In this document: piece after piece, positions 44,305-53,678 of the stretch
Layout: the number at the start of each line of letters is the position of its first letter
Position numbering within the stretch: position 1 is the stretch's first letter
Assembly: GCA_019752045.1 (NCBI GenBank)
Contig: JAIEMP010000020.1
Location: 1 to 64,000, forward strand
Source of the DNA: Chitinophagaceae bacterium
GTDB lineage: Bacteria; Bacteroidota; Bacteroidia; Chitinophagales; Chitinophagaceae
Reading direction: 5' to 3'
DNA length: 64,000 nucleotides
Position numbers and translations under genes: made by a program
The notes under the pieces: generated by a model
What the model saw: the letters and a program-made list of their open reading frames with translations, nothing else
Database searches by the model: none
What the model was told of the DNA's origin: nothing

Positions 44305-44577
44305 ATGTCAGCAATTACAAAAGAAAAAAAAGCAAACATTTTCGCAAATTTCGGTGGTAATGAAAAAAACACCGGATCTATTGAAGGTCAAGTAGCCCTT
44401 CTGACTGAGCGCATCATCCACATTTCTGAACACCAGAAAATCAACAAAAAAGATTTTTCTACAAGTCGTGGTTTAATGCAATTGGTTGGTAAACGTAAAC
44501 GTTTACTGAGCTATCTCAGCAAAACTAATCTGCAAGGCTACCGTGCATTAATTGAGAAACTCGGTCTCCGTAAATAA
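44305..44577 (+). CDS. rpsO: 30S ribosomal protein uS15
   Basis: S15 (90 residues, normal length) binds helices 20-22 of 16S rRNA early in assembly. [47 protein letters not shown] and the C-terminal [12 protein letters not shown] are the expected blocks. rpsO is followed by pnp, a conserved gene order, here with a terminator-like hairpin between them. Confidence 0.98.
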   Translation: MSAITKEKKANIFANFGGNEKNTGSIEGQVALLTERIIHISEHQKINKKDFSTSRGLMQLVGKRKRLLSYLSKTNLQGYRALIEKLGLRK

Positions 44578-44601
44578 CCTGCGGATATGTAATAAATCCT
44601 T

Positions 44602-44638
44602 ATTCCCAACACGTTTTTGATGCGGTTGGGAATTTTGT
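44602..44638 (+). terminator. Hairpin terminator between rpsO and pnp
   Basis: ATTCCCAAC (44602-44610) and GTTGGGAAT (44625-44633) form a 9-bp stem with a 14-base loop, followed by TTTGTTTTT. It may be a full or partial terminator before pnp. Confidence 0.75.
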
Positions 44639-44740
44639 TTTTCTTACAGTTTCTCCCTTCATTCATTTATTCACAGAATTGCTTGTACGGTAATCTCCCT
44701 CTCTGTATATACCTGCATGCCAATTCAAAAACAACATTGT

Positions 44741-46924
44741 ATGTTAACACAACCAATCAGCAAATCATTCGATCTGGGCGATGGCCGTATTGTTACCATT
44801 GAAACCGGTAAAATAGCCCGCCAGGCAGATGGAGCTGTAACGATTCGCCAAGGCAATTGTATTATTCTCGCTACCGTTGTAGCCAATAAAGAACCAAGAG
44901 AAGGTCAGGATTTTTTCCCGTTGTCTGTAGACTATCAGGAAAAATTTGCTTCTGCAGGTCGTGTACCCGGTTCATTTTTTAAGCGTGAAGCAAGATTAAA
45001 CGATTATGAAGTACTCACCAGTCGTTTGGTTGATCGTGCTTTACGTCCTTTGTTTCCCGAAGATTATTTGTGTGATGTGCAGGTATTGATCAGTCTTGTA
45101 TCATCCGATGCAGAAGTGATGCCAGATGCATTGGCTTGTTTGGCTGCATCAGCTGCATTAGCTGTTTCAGATATTCCCATCAAAGAAATTATTTCAGAAG
45201 TGCGTATTGCAACAGTTGATGGTGAAATGGTGGTAAACCCAACCCGTTCACAATTAGCGAGAGCAAGTTCTGAATTCCTGATTGCTGCTACTGAAAAAAA
45301 CCTGATGATGGTTGAAGGTGAAGCAAAAGAATGCAGTGAAGAAGATCTGGTGAAAGCATTGGGTGTTGCTCATGATGCGATCCGCATTCAGATCAAAGCA
45401 CAGGAAGAGTTACGTGCAGCAGTTGGTGTTACAACCAAAAGAGATTACAAAAAACCGGAGCAGAACGAAGCAATCAACGAGAAAGTAATTGCGTTTGCAA
45501 AGGATAAAGTATATGCTATATCAAAATCGGCCAGTGCTAAAAACGTTCGCACCGATGCTTATGCTAAACTCAGAGAAGAGCTGATGACCAGCCTTGGTGA
45601 AGAAGTAACAGATGGCGAAAAGAAATTAGCTAAGAAGTATTACGAAGATCTTAAATGGGAAGTGGTTCGTAATATGATGCTGGAAGATCGTGTTCGTTTG
45701 GATGGACGTAAGTTGGATGAAGTACGTCCTTTAGCAATGGAAATTGAACCATTGCCAACACCGCATGGTTCTGCATTGTTTACACGTGGTGAAACACAAT
45801 CTTTAACAACGGTAACATTAGGTACCAAGCTTGATGAGTTGTTGATTGAAAGTGCAGCCAACAGCAGTTATTCAAAATTCTTTCTGCATTATAATTTTCC
45901 TCCATTCTCAACAGGTGAAGTAAAAATGATGCGTGGTGCCGGTCGTCGTGAAATTGGTCATGGTAACCTTGCGATGCGTTCATTAAAACAAATGATGCCG
46001 GGAAGTGAGTATCCATATACCGTTCGTGTAGTGAGTGATATTCTTGAATCAAACGGTTCATCTTCTATGGCAACTGTTTGCGCAGGTTCATTGGCGTTAA
46101 TGGATGCAGGTGTTCCAGTTCAGAAACACGTTAGTGGTGTTGCAATGGGATTAATTACACGTGGAGATGGTAAGTATGCAATTCTTACAGATATCCTTGG
46201 TGATGAAGATCATTTAGGTGATATGGATTTTAAAGTAACCGGAACCCGTGAAGGTATTTGTGGTGTGCAGATGGATATTAAAGTTGATGGTTTGAGCATG
46301 GATGTAATGCGTGAAGCATTGAACCAGGCAAAAGCCGGTCGTTTACATATTCTGGATGCCATGTATGAGTGTGTTGCTGAAACACGTTCTGAAGTGAAAC
46401 CACATGCGCCACGTATGGAGAAGATCATCATTGATAAAGAATTCATTGGTGCAATCATTGGCCCGGGTGGTAAAGTGATTCAGGAAATTCAGCGTGAAAC
46501 AGGAACGGTAATCACCATTGAAGAAGTGGGTAATTATGGTGAAGTAAGCATTTTCTCTCCTGCAAAAGAAGGTGTTGAAAAAGCGGTGGCATGGGTAAAA
46601 GGTTTAGTAGCTGTTCCTGAAGTTGGTGGTGTGTATGAAGCAACGGTGAAAGGCATTAAAGAATTTGGTGCCTTTGTAGAATTCTTACCAAAGAAGGAAG
46701 GGTTGTTACACATCAGCGAAATCAGCTGGAAGCGATTAGACAGCATGGAAGGTGTACTCAACGTTGGCGATGTAGTAAAAGTAAAACTCATTGGTTTAGA
46801 TCCAAGAACCGGTAAGTTTAAACTCAGCCGCAAAGTGTTGATGCCAAAACCTGATGCAGCTCCAAGACCACAGGTTCAGCAAAAGCAACAGGACGATCAG
46901 GAGAATGGTGAAGAGAGACTCTGA
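44741..46924 (+). CDS. pnp: Polyribonucleotide nucleotidyltransferase (PNPase)
   Basis: PNPase (727 residues), the phosphate-dependent 3'-5' exoribonuclease of the RNA degradation machinery. Two RNase PH domains (SFDLGDGRIVTIETGKIARQ near the start, MMRGAGRREIGHGNLAMRSL around residue 390) flank a helical domain. KH (DKEFIGAIIGPGGKVIQEI) and S1 (GVYEATVKGIKEFGAFVEFLPKKEGLLHISE) domains follow. The ATG at 44741 gives the usual short lead to FDLGDGR, so it is preferred over the upstream in-frame ATG at 44717. It follows rpsO. Confidence 0.97.
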   Translation: MLTQPISKSFDLGDGRIVTIETGKIARQADGAVTIRQGNCIILATVVANKEPREGQDFFPLSVDYQEKFASAGRVPGSFFKREARLNDYEVLTSRLVDRALRPLFPEDYLCDVQVLISLVSSDAEVMPDALACLAASAALAVSDIPIKEIISEVRIATVDGEMVVNPTRSQLARASSEFLIAATEKNLMMVEGEAKECSEEDLVKALGVAHDAIRIQIKAQEELRAAVGVTTKRDYKKPEQNEAINEKVIAFAKDKVYAISKSASAKNVRTDAYAKLREELMTSLGEEVTDGEKKLAKKYYEDLKWEVVRNMMLEDRVRLDGRKLDEVRPLAMEIEPLPTPHGSALFTRGETQSLTTVTLGTKLDELLIESAANSSYSKFFLHYNFPPFSTGEVKMMRGAGRREIGHGNLAMRSLKQMMPGSEYPYTVRVVSDILESNGSSSMATVCAGSLALMDAGVPVQKHVSGVAMGLITRGDGKYAILTDILGDEDHLGDMDFKVTGTREGICGVQMDIKVDGLSMDVMREALNQAKAGRLHILDAMYECVAETRSEVKPHAPRMEKIIIDKEFIGAIIGPGGKVIQEIQRETGTVITIEEVGNYGEVSIFSPAKEGVEKAVAWVKGLVAVPEVGGVYEATVKGIKEFGAFVEFLPKKEGLLHISEISWKRLDSMEGVLNVGDVVKVKLIGLDPRTGKFKLSRKVLMPKPDAAPRPQVQQKQQDDQENGEERL

Positions 46925-46951
46925 TAATTCGTTGAAATAAAAGAACTTTAC

Positions 46952-46978
46952 GGTCCCGCCAACGGCGGGACCTTTTTT
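46952..46978 (+). terminator. Terminator after pnp
   Basis: GGTCCCGCC / GGCGGGACC, a 9-bp perfect stem with loop AAC, followed by TTTTTTA. prmA starts 6 bases later. Confidence 0.9.
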
Positions 46979-46983
46979 ATTAT

Positions 46984-47802
46984 ATGAACAATTACATAGA
47001 GATCAAACTCAGCACAACAAAAGAAGAAGAACAGGAACTGCTCATTGCTTTAATGAGTGAAGAAGGTTATGATGGATTTGAAGAAACAGGCAAAGGTCTA
47101 CATGCATTTATTCCGGAAGAATTATTTGATGAAACAAAACTGAAGCAATTATTAGAACCGTTTGCAATTGCTTATCAACAGGAACTGATTGCTCCCAAAA
47201 ACTGGAATGCTGAGTGGGAGAGTAATTACGAACCGGTTATTGTGGATGATTTTGTAGCAGTTCGTGCACATTTTCATCCATCCATAACAAATGTGCAACA
47301 TGAAATAATCATTACACCAAAAATGAGTTTTGGAACAGGGCATCATGCAACTACGTGGCAGGTGATGAAACTGATGCAGGGAATTGATTTCAATAATCAA
47401 ACAGTATTTGACTACGGATGTGGAACAGGTGTGCTCGCTATCCTTGCAGAAAAACTTGGTGCTGCTGAAGTACTGGCGGTTGACTATGATGATTGGTGCA
47501 TTGAGAATTCAATAGAGAATGTACAGAAAAATCAATGTAAAGTAATTACAGTAGAAAAAGCAGATGCTCCTCCATCAAATAAAACATTTCATATTATTCT
47601 TGCAAATATTAACCGGCATATACTACTGGCAAATATGGAAGCCTTGTCGGCATCACTCCTGAACAACGGTTATTTACTGATCAGCGGGTTTTATGCAAAC
47701 GAAAATCATTTATTAACGGAAGCTGCTGAAACGCATGGCTTGCAACTGATGCAGGCATCTGAGCGTCATAACTGGAGTTCTTTGATCTTCCAAAAGCTGT
47801 AG
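46984..47802 (+). CDS. prmA: Ribosomal protein L11 methyltransferase-like protein
   Basis: A 272-residue class I SAM-dependent methyltransferase that trimethylates lysines and the N-terminus of ribosomal protein L11. The SAM loop is VFDYGCGTGVLAILAEKLGA (residues about 140-160), followed by the acidic VDYDDWC and the NxxxN-type loop LANINRHILL. MSFGTGHHATTW is a PrmA hallmark, as is the N-terminal substrate-recognition region. It starts 6 bases after the pnp terminator and runs into plsY with 4 bases between them, so the pair is an operon. Confidence 0.93.
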   Translation: MNNYIEIKLSTTKEEEQELLIALMSEEGYDGFEETGKGLHAFIPEELFDETKLKQLLEPFAIAYQQELIAPKNWNAEWESNYEPVIVDDFVAVRAHFHPSITNVQHEIIITPKMSFGTGHHATTWQVMKLMQGIDFNNQTVFDYGCGTGVLAILAEKLGAAEVLAVDYDDWCIENSIENVQKNQCKVITVEKADAPPSNKTFHIILANINRHILLANMEALSASLLNNGYLLISGFYANENHLLTEAAETHGLQLMQASERHNWSSLIFQKL

Positions 47803-47806
47803 CAGC

Positions 47807-48445
47807 ATGAATGCTTTACTACTCATTTTATCTGCTTATTTAATTGGTTCCATCCCAACAGCTTACTGGATCGGTAAACTGTTTTTCGGGATTGATATCC
47901 GTGAGCATGGCAGTAAAAATATGGGCGCATCTAACAGCTTTCGGGTGTTGGGTGCTGTTTGGGGAATTGTTGTATTGATGATTGATCTTGCAAAAGGAAT
48001 CGGAGCTGTTCAGTTGGCACAATTTATACAGCCAACTGCCTGGCTGGGCAATGAGCTTTCGTTCTGGCAATTGTTATTAGGTTTAATTGCAGTTACCGGC
48101 CATGTGTTTCCGGTGTTTGCAGGTTTCAGAGGTGGTAAAGGAGTTGCAACATTGTTTGGAGTAGTGATCGCTATTCAGCCATGGACCGCACTTATCAGTG
48201 TTGCTGCATTTTTAGTAGTAGTTATTTTAACAAAATATATTTCTCTTGGATCTGTTATTGCCGTTTTGGTATTTATGGGATGCGTATTGTTTGCATTAAA
48301 AGAAACAAACATATACATGCGTACTTTTTCCATCATTGCTGCGGTTCTGGTAGTTTTTATGCACCGCTCCAATTTTAAACGACTGTTTACAGGAAAAGAA
48401 ACTAAATTCAGGTGGAAGAATAAAAAGGGGAACAAAGAATCTTAA
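47807..48445 (+). CDS. plsY: Glycerol-3-phosphate acyltransferase PlsY
   Basis: PlsY (212 residues), an integral membrane enzyme that makes lysophosphatidic acid from acyl-phosphate and glycerol-3-phosphate. The three conserved loops are visible: IGSIPTAYWIGKLFF, GSKNMGASNSFRVLG and GHVFPVFAGFRGGKGVAT. Five or so membrane segments and a basic C-terminal tail complete it. It follows prmA by 4 bases. Confidence 0.95.
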   Translation: MNALLLILSAYLIGSIPTAYWIGKLFFGIDIREHGSKNMGASNSFRVLGAVWGIVVLMIDLAKGIGAVQLAQFIQPTAWLGNELSFWQLLLGLIAVTGHVFPVFAGFRGGKGVATLFGVVIAIQPWTALISVAAFLVVVILTKYISLGSVIAVLVFMGCVLFALKETNIYMRTFSIIAAVLVVFMHRSNFKRLFTGKETKFRWKNKKGNKES

Positions 48446-48512
48446 CGTTATTTGTAATAAGCAGAAATTAAGTTGGTACGCTAATTGAAATAAGTATAAA
48501 AAATAAAAGAAG

Positions 48513-49325
48513 ATGAAAAAGATTTTAGGCTCATTTATCCTCGTTGTGTTTTTACTGGCAGGTTGTGCCAAGAATCAGGTAACCGGACGCAAACAATTGA
48601 TTTTACTTCCTGAAAAAGAATTGCAGTCCATGGCCGGGCAACAATACAAACAATTTTTGGCCGAAAGTAAAATTGTTGCAGTAAATGTAAATAAAGATGC
48701 AGAGATGGTACGTCGTGTTGGTACTAGAATCGCCTATGCAATCACAAAATATTATGAAGATCAGGGAAAAAAAGAAATCCTTGATGGTTACACCTGGGAG
48801 TTTAATCTGGTTGATAATAAAGACGTAAACGCATGGTGTATGCCGGGCGGTAAAGTAGTGGTTTATACCGGATTGTTACTGGTTACTCAAAACGAAGCAG
48901 CATTGGCAGTAGTAATGGGGCACGAAATTGCACACGCCATTACCTTACACGGTAATGAGCGTATGAGCCAGGGTGTTATGCAGCAACTGGGTGGGGTAGC
49001 GCTATCGGTAGCAGTAGCCAACAAACCGGCCGAAACGCAAAACCTGTTTCTTACAGCTTACGGTATCGGTTCAACGGTGGGGGGCACTTTGCCTTTTTCA
49101 CGCAAACAGGAGCTTGAAGCAGATCAGTTTGGATTGCGTTTTGCCGCAATGGCTGGTTATAATCCGCAAGAGGCGATTCCTTTCTGGCAAAGAATGGCTA
49201 AGGCGGGAGGCGGCCAGAAACCACCCGAAATTTTGAGCACCCACCCATCGGATGAGACCCGTATTAAAAAAATGGAACAGTATGTAAATGAGGCCATGCC
49301 TTACTACAAACCTGTACGCAAATAA
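48513..49325 (+). CDS. M48-family metallopeptidase lipoprotein
   Basis: A 270-residue zinc protease with a lipobox (LLAGC, Cys18), so probably anchored in the envelope. The zinc motif is VVMGHEIAHAITLHGNERMS (HExxH near residue 140) and the third ligand is in RKQELEADQFGLRF. The start ILLPEKELQSMAGQQYKQ and late STHPSDETRIKKM are typical of the YcaL/LoiP-like M48B branch, which degrades misfolded outer-membrane proteins. It is a second M48 enzyme in this window, unrelated in position to the one at 16593. Confidence 0.92.
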   Translation: MKKILGSFILVVFLLAGCAKNQVTGRKQLILLPEKELQSMAGQQYKQFLAESKIVAVNVNKDAEMVRRVGTRIAYAITKYYEDQGKKEILDGYTWEFNLVDNKDVNAWCMPGGKVVVYTGLLLVTQNEAALAVVMGHEIAHAITLHGNERMSQGVMQQLGGVALSVAVANKPAETQNLFLTAYGIGSTVGGTLPFSRKQELEADQFGLRFAAMAGYNPQEAIPFWQRMAKAGGGQKPPEILSTHPSDETRIKKMEQYVNEAMPYYKPVRK

Positions 49326-49348
49326 CTTTTAACCAACTTGTTATGTCA

Positions 49349-49379
49349 AAGGCCCTTGAACAAATCAGGGGTCTTTTTG
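49349..49379 (+). terminator. Probable terminator after the M48 lipoprotein gene
   Basis: Arms AAGGCCCTTGA and TCAGGGGTCTTT pair with two imperfect positions, followed by a short T run. Confidence 0.55.
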
Positions 49380-49434
49380 TTTGATGATTTTAAAAATATT
49401 TGCCCAAACTGCTAGCTTTCAGGCAAAAAAAATC

Positions 49435-49442
49435 TACCTTTG
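49435..49442 (+). promoter_or_regulatory. -7 box of the 49480 gene
   Basis: TACCTTTG fits the consensus, 37 bases before the preferred start at 49480. It places the ORF-track start (TTG, 49381) upstream of the transcript. Confidence 0.55.
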
Positions 49443-49479
49443 CCATCCAACTCTAGTTCTCATCAAAATTTTCATTGGC

Positions 49480-49926
49480 ATGTCTATTTCTCTGTTGGAA
49501 AAACTCCAATTGAACGAAGAAAAGAACTTACTTATTCAGGGATTACCTTCTTCTATTGAAAAGCAATTTGTAAAGTTATCGTTTGCTAAAAACGTAACCC
49601 CATTGCTTCGTAGTAAGAAGATTGATTTTGCTCTGGTATTTGCGGTTAATCAAAACCAATTAAACGGAATCTTAAAGGAAGTGTTACCAGCATTAGGGCC
49701 AAATGCCAAATTCTGGGTAGCCTATCCTAAAACAGCTTCTAAAATTGTGAGTGATTTAAACCGTGATGGAAGCTGGCAGTTTATTTGCCAGTGCGGATTT
49801 GAAACTTCAGAAGAAGTGGTGTTGGATCATGTTTGGACAGCAATGCGCTTTGAAAGAGCCATGGCTTTATCTCCAAAACCAACCAGAATTAGCAGAACTT
49901 CAAGGCTAACTGCCGCTGAAGCGTAA
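49480..49926 (+). CDS. Conserved-looking cytosolic protein of unknown function
   Basis: A 148-residue protein beginning MSISLLEKLQLNEEKNLL, chosen because of the promoter-like box upstream. It has no signal peptide or membrane segment. IDFALVFAVNQNQLNGILKEVLPALGPNAKFWVAYPK looks like a beta-alpha unit, and the C-terminus (PTRISRTSRLTAAEA) is basic. The layout faintly resembles the DUF3052-type proteins, but I cannot confirm that. It lies between the M48 and CYTH genes and is not clearly linked to either. Confidence 0.6.
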   Translation: MSISLLEKLQLNEEKNLLIQGLPSSIEKQFVKLSFAKNVTPLLRSKKIDFALVFAVNQNQLNGILKEVLPALGPNAKFWVAYPKTASKIVSDLNRDGSWQFICQCGFETSEEVVLDHVWTAMRFERAMALSPKPTRISRTSRLTAAEA

Positions 49927-49950
49927 GATTGTTCCATGTAACTTACTATT

Positions 49951-49976
49951 AGCCGTCTGCAAAGGCGGCTTTTTAT
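49951..49976 (+). terminator. Terminator before the CYTH gene
   Basis: AGCCGTCT and AGGCGGCT pair around GCAA with one wobble, followed by TTTTATTTT. Confidence 0.65.
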
Positions 49977-49981
49977 TTTCT

Positions 49982-50503
49982 ATGAGCCATCATAATATTG
50001 AAATCAAAGCCCGTTGTGCCGATGCTGCTTTTATCCGTGCGTTCTTAGTTGAACAACACGCCGATTTTAAAGGAACCGATCTGCAAACCGATACATATTT
50101 TAACGTGCCTAATGGCCGTCTGAAATTGAGACAGGGCGCTATTGAGAACTCACTCATCTTTTATAAGCGTGAAAATATCGCAGGTCCCAAGCTCAGCGAA
50201 GTTCAATTATTTCCTGTTGAGCAAAACAGTGATCTGTTAAAACAGGCATTAACCAATGCAAATGGTATTAAAGTAGTGGTGAAGAAGAAACGGGATATCT
50301 GGTTTATTGAGAATGTTAAATTTCATATTGATGAAGTTGAAGGGCTTGGAAGTTTTGTTGAAATTGAAGCCATTGATAAAGACGGCTCTCTTGGTATGGA
50401 AAAAATAAGAGAACAATGTGCGTATTATCTGCAGCAGTTCCGGTTATCTGAAAAAGATCTTTTAACGCATTCTTACAGCGATCTGTTAATGAATGCATCT
50501 TAG
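49982..50503 (+). CDS. CYTH-domain protein
   Basis: A 173-residue CYTH-fold protein starting MSHHNIEIKARC, where EIKAR is the entry EXEXK-type strand. Further strand motifs are DTYFNVPNGRLKLRQG, SLIFYKRENI, VVVKKKRDIWFIENVKFHIDEVEGLGSFVEIEA. The fold is a tunnel that binds triphosphates with divalent metals; families include class IV adenylate cyclases and inorganic triphosphatases. The substrate cannot be told from motifs alone. The PAP2 phosphatase gene follows after 12 bases, so the two may form an operon. Confidence 0.85.
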   Translation: MSHHNIEIKARCADAAFIRAFLVEQHADFKGTDLQTDTYFNVPNGRLKLRQGAIENSLIFYKRENIAGPKLSEVQLFPVEQNSDLLKQALTNANGIKVVVKKKRDIWFIENVKFHIDEVEGLGSFVEIEAIDKDGSLGMEKIREQCAYYLQQFRLSEKDLLTHSYSDLLMNAS

Positions 50504-50515
50504 TTTTGCAGTTGT

Positions 50516-51130
50516 ATGAACTGGAAATATAATCATCCCTTACGTAATGTGTTTGTATATGCTGTCTTTGTATTACTGACAGCAGGAATTGTTGTATTGC
50601 TATGTTGGGGGAAAGAAGCCGTCTTTCTGAAACTCAATCACCAGCATTCCGATCTGTCTGATGTTGTATTGAAATATTTCACTTTTCTGGGCGAAGGGTT
50701 ATTAATGGCAATTCTGGGAGTTGTTCTTTTTTTGATAGGTAAACGTAAACTGGGAATTTTAATGCTGATCAGTTTTGTATTAAGCGGTTTACTTGCACAA
50801 GGTATTAAAAGAGTAAAGAAAGATCCAAGGCCGGGTTTGTATTTTCAAAAGAAAGAAATGGTGCATAATATTGATGGTGAGTTACTGAAAGGAAGAAACA
50901 GTTTTCCCAGCGGCCATACCACTACTGCTTTTGCGATGTTCAGTTTACTTTCCTTTGCCACAAGAAATAAAGCGGTACAGTTTTTATATTTTGCTGCAGC
51001 CTGTACTGTTGGTTATTCCCGCATTTATCTTGGACAGCATTTTACCGAAGATGTACTGGCAGGAGCAGCATTAGGTGTGCTTACTTCTCTTGTATTGTTG
51101 TGGGTATTCAGGAATAAAGATTGGGATTAA
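50516..51130 (+). CDS. PAP2-superfamily membrane phosphatase
   Basis: A 204-residue membrane protein with about five transmembrane segments and the three PAP2 motifs: KRVKKDPRPG, SFPSGHTTTAF and SRIYLGQHFTEDVLAGA. It should dephosphorylate a lipid phosphate such as phosphatidic acid, or undecaprenyl diphosphate when recycling the cell-wall carrier lipid. The choice between these is open. The start follows the CYTH gene by 12 bases. It ends immediately before the stop of the convergent dnaG gene. Confidence 0.9.
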   Translation: MNWKYNHPLRNVFVYAVFVLLTAGIVVLLCWGKEAVFLKLNHQHSDLSDVVLKYFTFLGEGLLMAILGVVLFLIGKRKLGILMLISFVLSGLLAQGIKRVKKDPRPGLYFQKKEMVHNIDGELLKGRNSFPSGHTTTAFAMFSLLSFATRNKAVQFLYFAAACTVGYSRIYLGQHFTEDVLAGAALGVLTSLVLLWVFRNKDWD

Positions 51131-53068
51131 TTATCTGAAAATGACAGTGCCCATTTCTTTGGTTAACTCCATTTCCAGTTGTTTTAAATGCTGATGTGTT
51201 TTAATGATTGTGATCTGCTCATCAGATGAATGAGGTTTCTCCATGTCATGCTGATTTTCATCAATCATCCTTTTTATTTTGCGCAGCTTCAGATAGGTGA
51301 TTACTGACGATGTTTCCTGTTTAAACAACTCTTCTCTGGTGGCAAATGGCTTTTCATAAATCTTGATCCAGTTGGGACTGAGCTCTTCGCCCAAATCAGC
51401 AAGAGAAACAACTGTTTTGCTGATGTGCTGATCTTCGTGAAAGAGAAAGTTTTTTGTGGTGGGTTCCAATCCATCGGCCAGCCATTGTTTATACTGATCA
51501 ACTATTTGCAACAGATCTGTATGCTCAATCATTTCCCACTCTTCCGCTTCAGCTAAAATATATTGTGCTGCAGTTTGTGTTTCGTCCCACTGCATCAAAC
51601 CAAAATCAAGTAAACAGCGGATGAGTGCACGTTCATGTACCTCATCTGTATTCAGTAATTGAGTGGCAGCATCTTCCTCACTTTCTGCAGGGAATTGATC
51701 CTGCATCAATTCTTCTTCTCTTGGTAATTTTTGCTCAAGCTTTGTTACACGTTCACGAATAAATTTGTTGACCAAAGAATGCAAACCGGCTTCATCAATT
51801 TTCAGCAGCTCCGCACTTTTATGAATATAATCCTGCTGACGGGTAAAGTCTTCCACCTTGTTCATCCGGCTGATGCTTTCTGCAATGGTATTTACAGCTG
51901 CCGCCTTTTTAGTTGAATCAGTTCCGGCATCTCTCAGCATCACCTCCAACTGAAAGAGGATGACATCTTTTTTATTCTGCTTAATAAAATCAACAAAAGC
52001 AGATGCACCAACTTTGTTTACATAACTGTCAGGGTCTTCATTATCAGGAATCAATACCAGGTGTACATTCAATCCTTCTTCCAGCGCAAGATCTAAACCA
52101 CGCATGGCTGCTTTTACACCAGCTGCATCACCATCATACAAAATGGTGAGATTATTACTGTACTTTTTTATCAGGCGTAACTGATCAGGTGTTAATGAAG
52201 TACCTCCACTGGCAACTACATTTTCAATCCCTGCCTGGTGCAATGCAACAACATCGGTATAACCTTCAACCAACAAGCATTCATCATTCTTATCAATCGC
52301 TTGTCGTGCAAAATAAGTTCCGTATAAGATCTTGCTCTTTATGTAAACTTCGTTCTCCGGAGTATTGATGTACTTAGGTGCGTTTTCTTTTTTACCAATA
52401 ATCCTTGCACCAAAACCAATTACCTTACCCGTGGGGTTGTGGATGGGAAAAATAATCCGCTCCCTGTAATTATCTACCAGCTCTCCGTTACGTTCAACAA
52501 CAATTCCTGTTTTGGTTAACAATTCAGGATTGAATTGTTTTTTGATGGCTTCACCTGCAAATGCATCCCGTTGTTGAGGTGAGTAACCCAGTTGAAATTT
52601 TTGAATGATCTCTTCTCTGAATCCTCTTTCTTTTAAATACGTTAACGCAACGGCTTTGCCTTCTTCTGTTTCAAATAACTGTTGTTTAAAAAACTCCTGG
52701 GCAAAACTGTTGATGATTAAAATGCTGTCAGCAGTCTGCCGCTGTTGCACTACTTCAGGTGAAGAGTACGTTTCTTCCACTGTTACATTATACTTGGCGG
52801 CTAAAAATTTCAGTGCATCAACATAACTGTACTTTTCATGCTCCATCAAAAAGCTCACCGCATTACCACTTCTTCCACAACCAAAGCATTTGTAAATTTC
52901 TTTGGTGGAAGAAACCGTGAAGGAGGGCGTTTTTTCATTGTGAAACGGGCAAAGTCCTAAGTAGCTGTTGCCACGTTTCTTTAGTTTTACAAAGCCGCCA
53001 ACGATTTCAATGATATCAATGCGACTTAAAATTTGCTGTATGGTAGACTGTGAAATCAAGGCGGGCAA
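51131..53068 (-). CDS. dnaG: DNA primase
   Basis: DnaG (645 residues), the RNA polymerase that primes DNA replication. A CHC2 zinc finger (CPFHNEKTPSFTVSSTKEIYKCFGCGRSGN) is followed by the RNA polymerase core, with the TOPRIM motif LLVEGYTDVVAL and the acidic ILYDGDAAG. A C-terminal DnaB-binding region follows. The start is TTG; a second TTG at 53059 gives MISQSTIQQIL, closer to the usual N-terminus and perhaps the true start. No ATG lies in a suitable place. Confidence 0.96.
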   Translation of the reverse strand: MPALISQSTIQQILSRIDIIEIVGGFVKLKKRGNSYLGLCPFHNEKTPSFTVSSTKEIYKCFGCGRSGNAVSFLMEHEKYSYVDALKFLAAKYNVTVEETYSSPEVVQQRQTADSILIINSFAQEFFKQQLFETEEGKAVALTYLKERGFREEIIQKFQLGYSPQQRDAFAGEAIKKQFNPELLTKTGIVVERNGELVDNYRERIIFPIHNPTGKVIGFGARIIGKKENAPKYINTPENEVYIKSKILYGTYFARQAIDKNDECLLVEGYTDVVALHQAGIENVVASGGTSLTPDQLRLIKKYSNNLTILYDGDAAGVKAAMRGLDLALEEGLNVHLVLIPDNEDPDSYVNKVGASAFVDFIKQNKKDVILFQLEVMLRDAGTDSTKKAAAVNTIAESISRMNKVEDFTRQQDYIHKSAELLKIDEAGLHSLVNKFIRERVTKLEQKLPREEELMQDQFPAESEEDAATQLLNTDEVHERALIRCLLDFGLMQWDETQTAAQYILAEAEEWEMIEHTDLLQIVDQYKQWLADGLEPTTKNFLFHEDQHISKTVVSLADLGEELSPNWIKIYEKPFATREELFKQETSSVITYLKLRKIKRMIDENQHDMEKPHSSDEQITIIKTHQHLKQLEMELTKEMGTVIFR

Positions 53069-53197
53069 ATTACGAAATTGGGGCCAATTGAAAGGAAGTT
53101 AATACGAAAGGGAGAGTTGTTAAAATTTTTCAATGTCATTCAACCGACAAAGAAAGGATTCGATATAAGGTAGTTTTAGTATTGACAATATTACATC

Positions 53198-53617
53198 ATG
53201 AAACATATTTTATTTTTTTTCCTGTTGGTTCTAACCATTTTTAATTCCTGTAAAAAAAGTCCTGAGACCACTTTAAACGAATTGATTATAGATAGTACTG
53301 CTAAAGTAAAGTTTGAAGGCCCGTTTATGAGTGAACAGTGGGGAACGGTTTCCGGTCTAGCAAAAATTTATCTCAAAAACGGAAAATATATTCTTGCCTT
53401 AGAAAATTTCAGTACCAGTAACGGGCCCGATTTGAAAGTGTATTTATCAAAGGACAAAACTCCCTCTGCATTTATCAAACTCAGCAATCTCAAATCAACC
53501 AATGGTAATCAGTTGTACGACATACCTGATAATATGCTTGATTTTAGTCAATATAAATATGCCCTGATCCATTGTGAGCGCTTTAATCATTTATTTGGAA
53601 GTGCATTATTGCAGTAG
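53198..53617 (+). CDS. DM13-domain lipoprotein
   Basis: A 139-residue lipoprotein; the signal MKHILFFFLLVLTIFNSC ends in a lipobox-like NSC. The mature part matches the DM13 fold: GTVSGLAKIYLKNGKYILALENFSTSNGPDLKVYLSKDK and YALIHCERFNHLFGSALL. In other proteins DM13 binds a redox cofactor or mediates electron transfer, with a conserved cysteine; the one in IHCERF may be that residue. It stands alone upstream of prfB. Its partner is unknown. Confidence 0.85.
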   Translation: MKHILFFFLLVLTIFNSCKKSPETTLNELIIDSTAKVKFEGPFMSEQWGTVSGLAKIYLKNGKYILALENFSTSNGPDLKVYLSKDKTPSAFIKLSNLKSTNGNQLYDIPDNMLDFSQYKYALIHCERFNHLFGSALLQ

Positions 53618-53662
53618 TTTTTAGCTGTGCAGAATAAGAAACGAAAGAATCAACTTTCTCCT

Positions 53663-53670
53663 TACATTTG
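53663..53670 (+). promoter_or_regulatory. -7 box of prfB
   Basis: TACATTTG fits the consensus and lies 8 bases before the true prfB start at 53679. Confidence 0.55.
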
Positions 53671-53678
53671 CACCCGTT

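Noticed and set aside
49381-49479. TTG start at 49381 for the 49480 gene
   Set aside because: It overlaps the upstream terminator region and lies before a TACCTTTG box; the ATG at 49480 is better placed.
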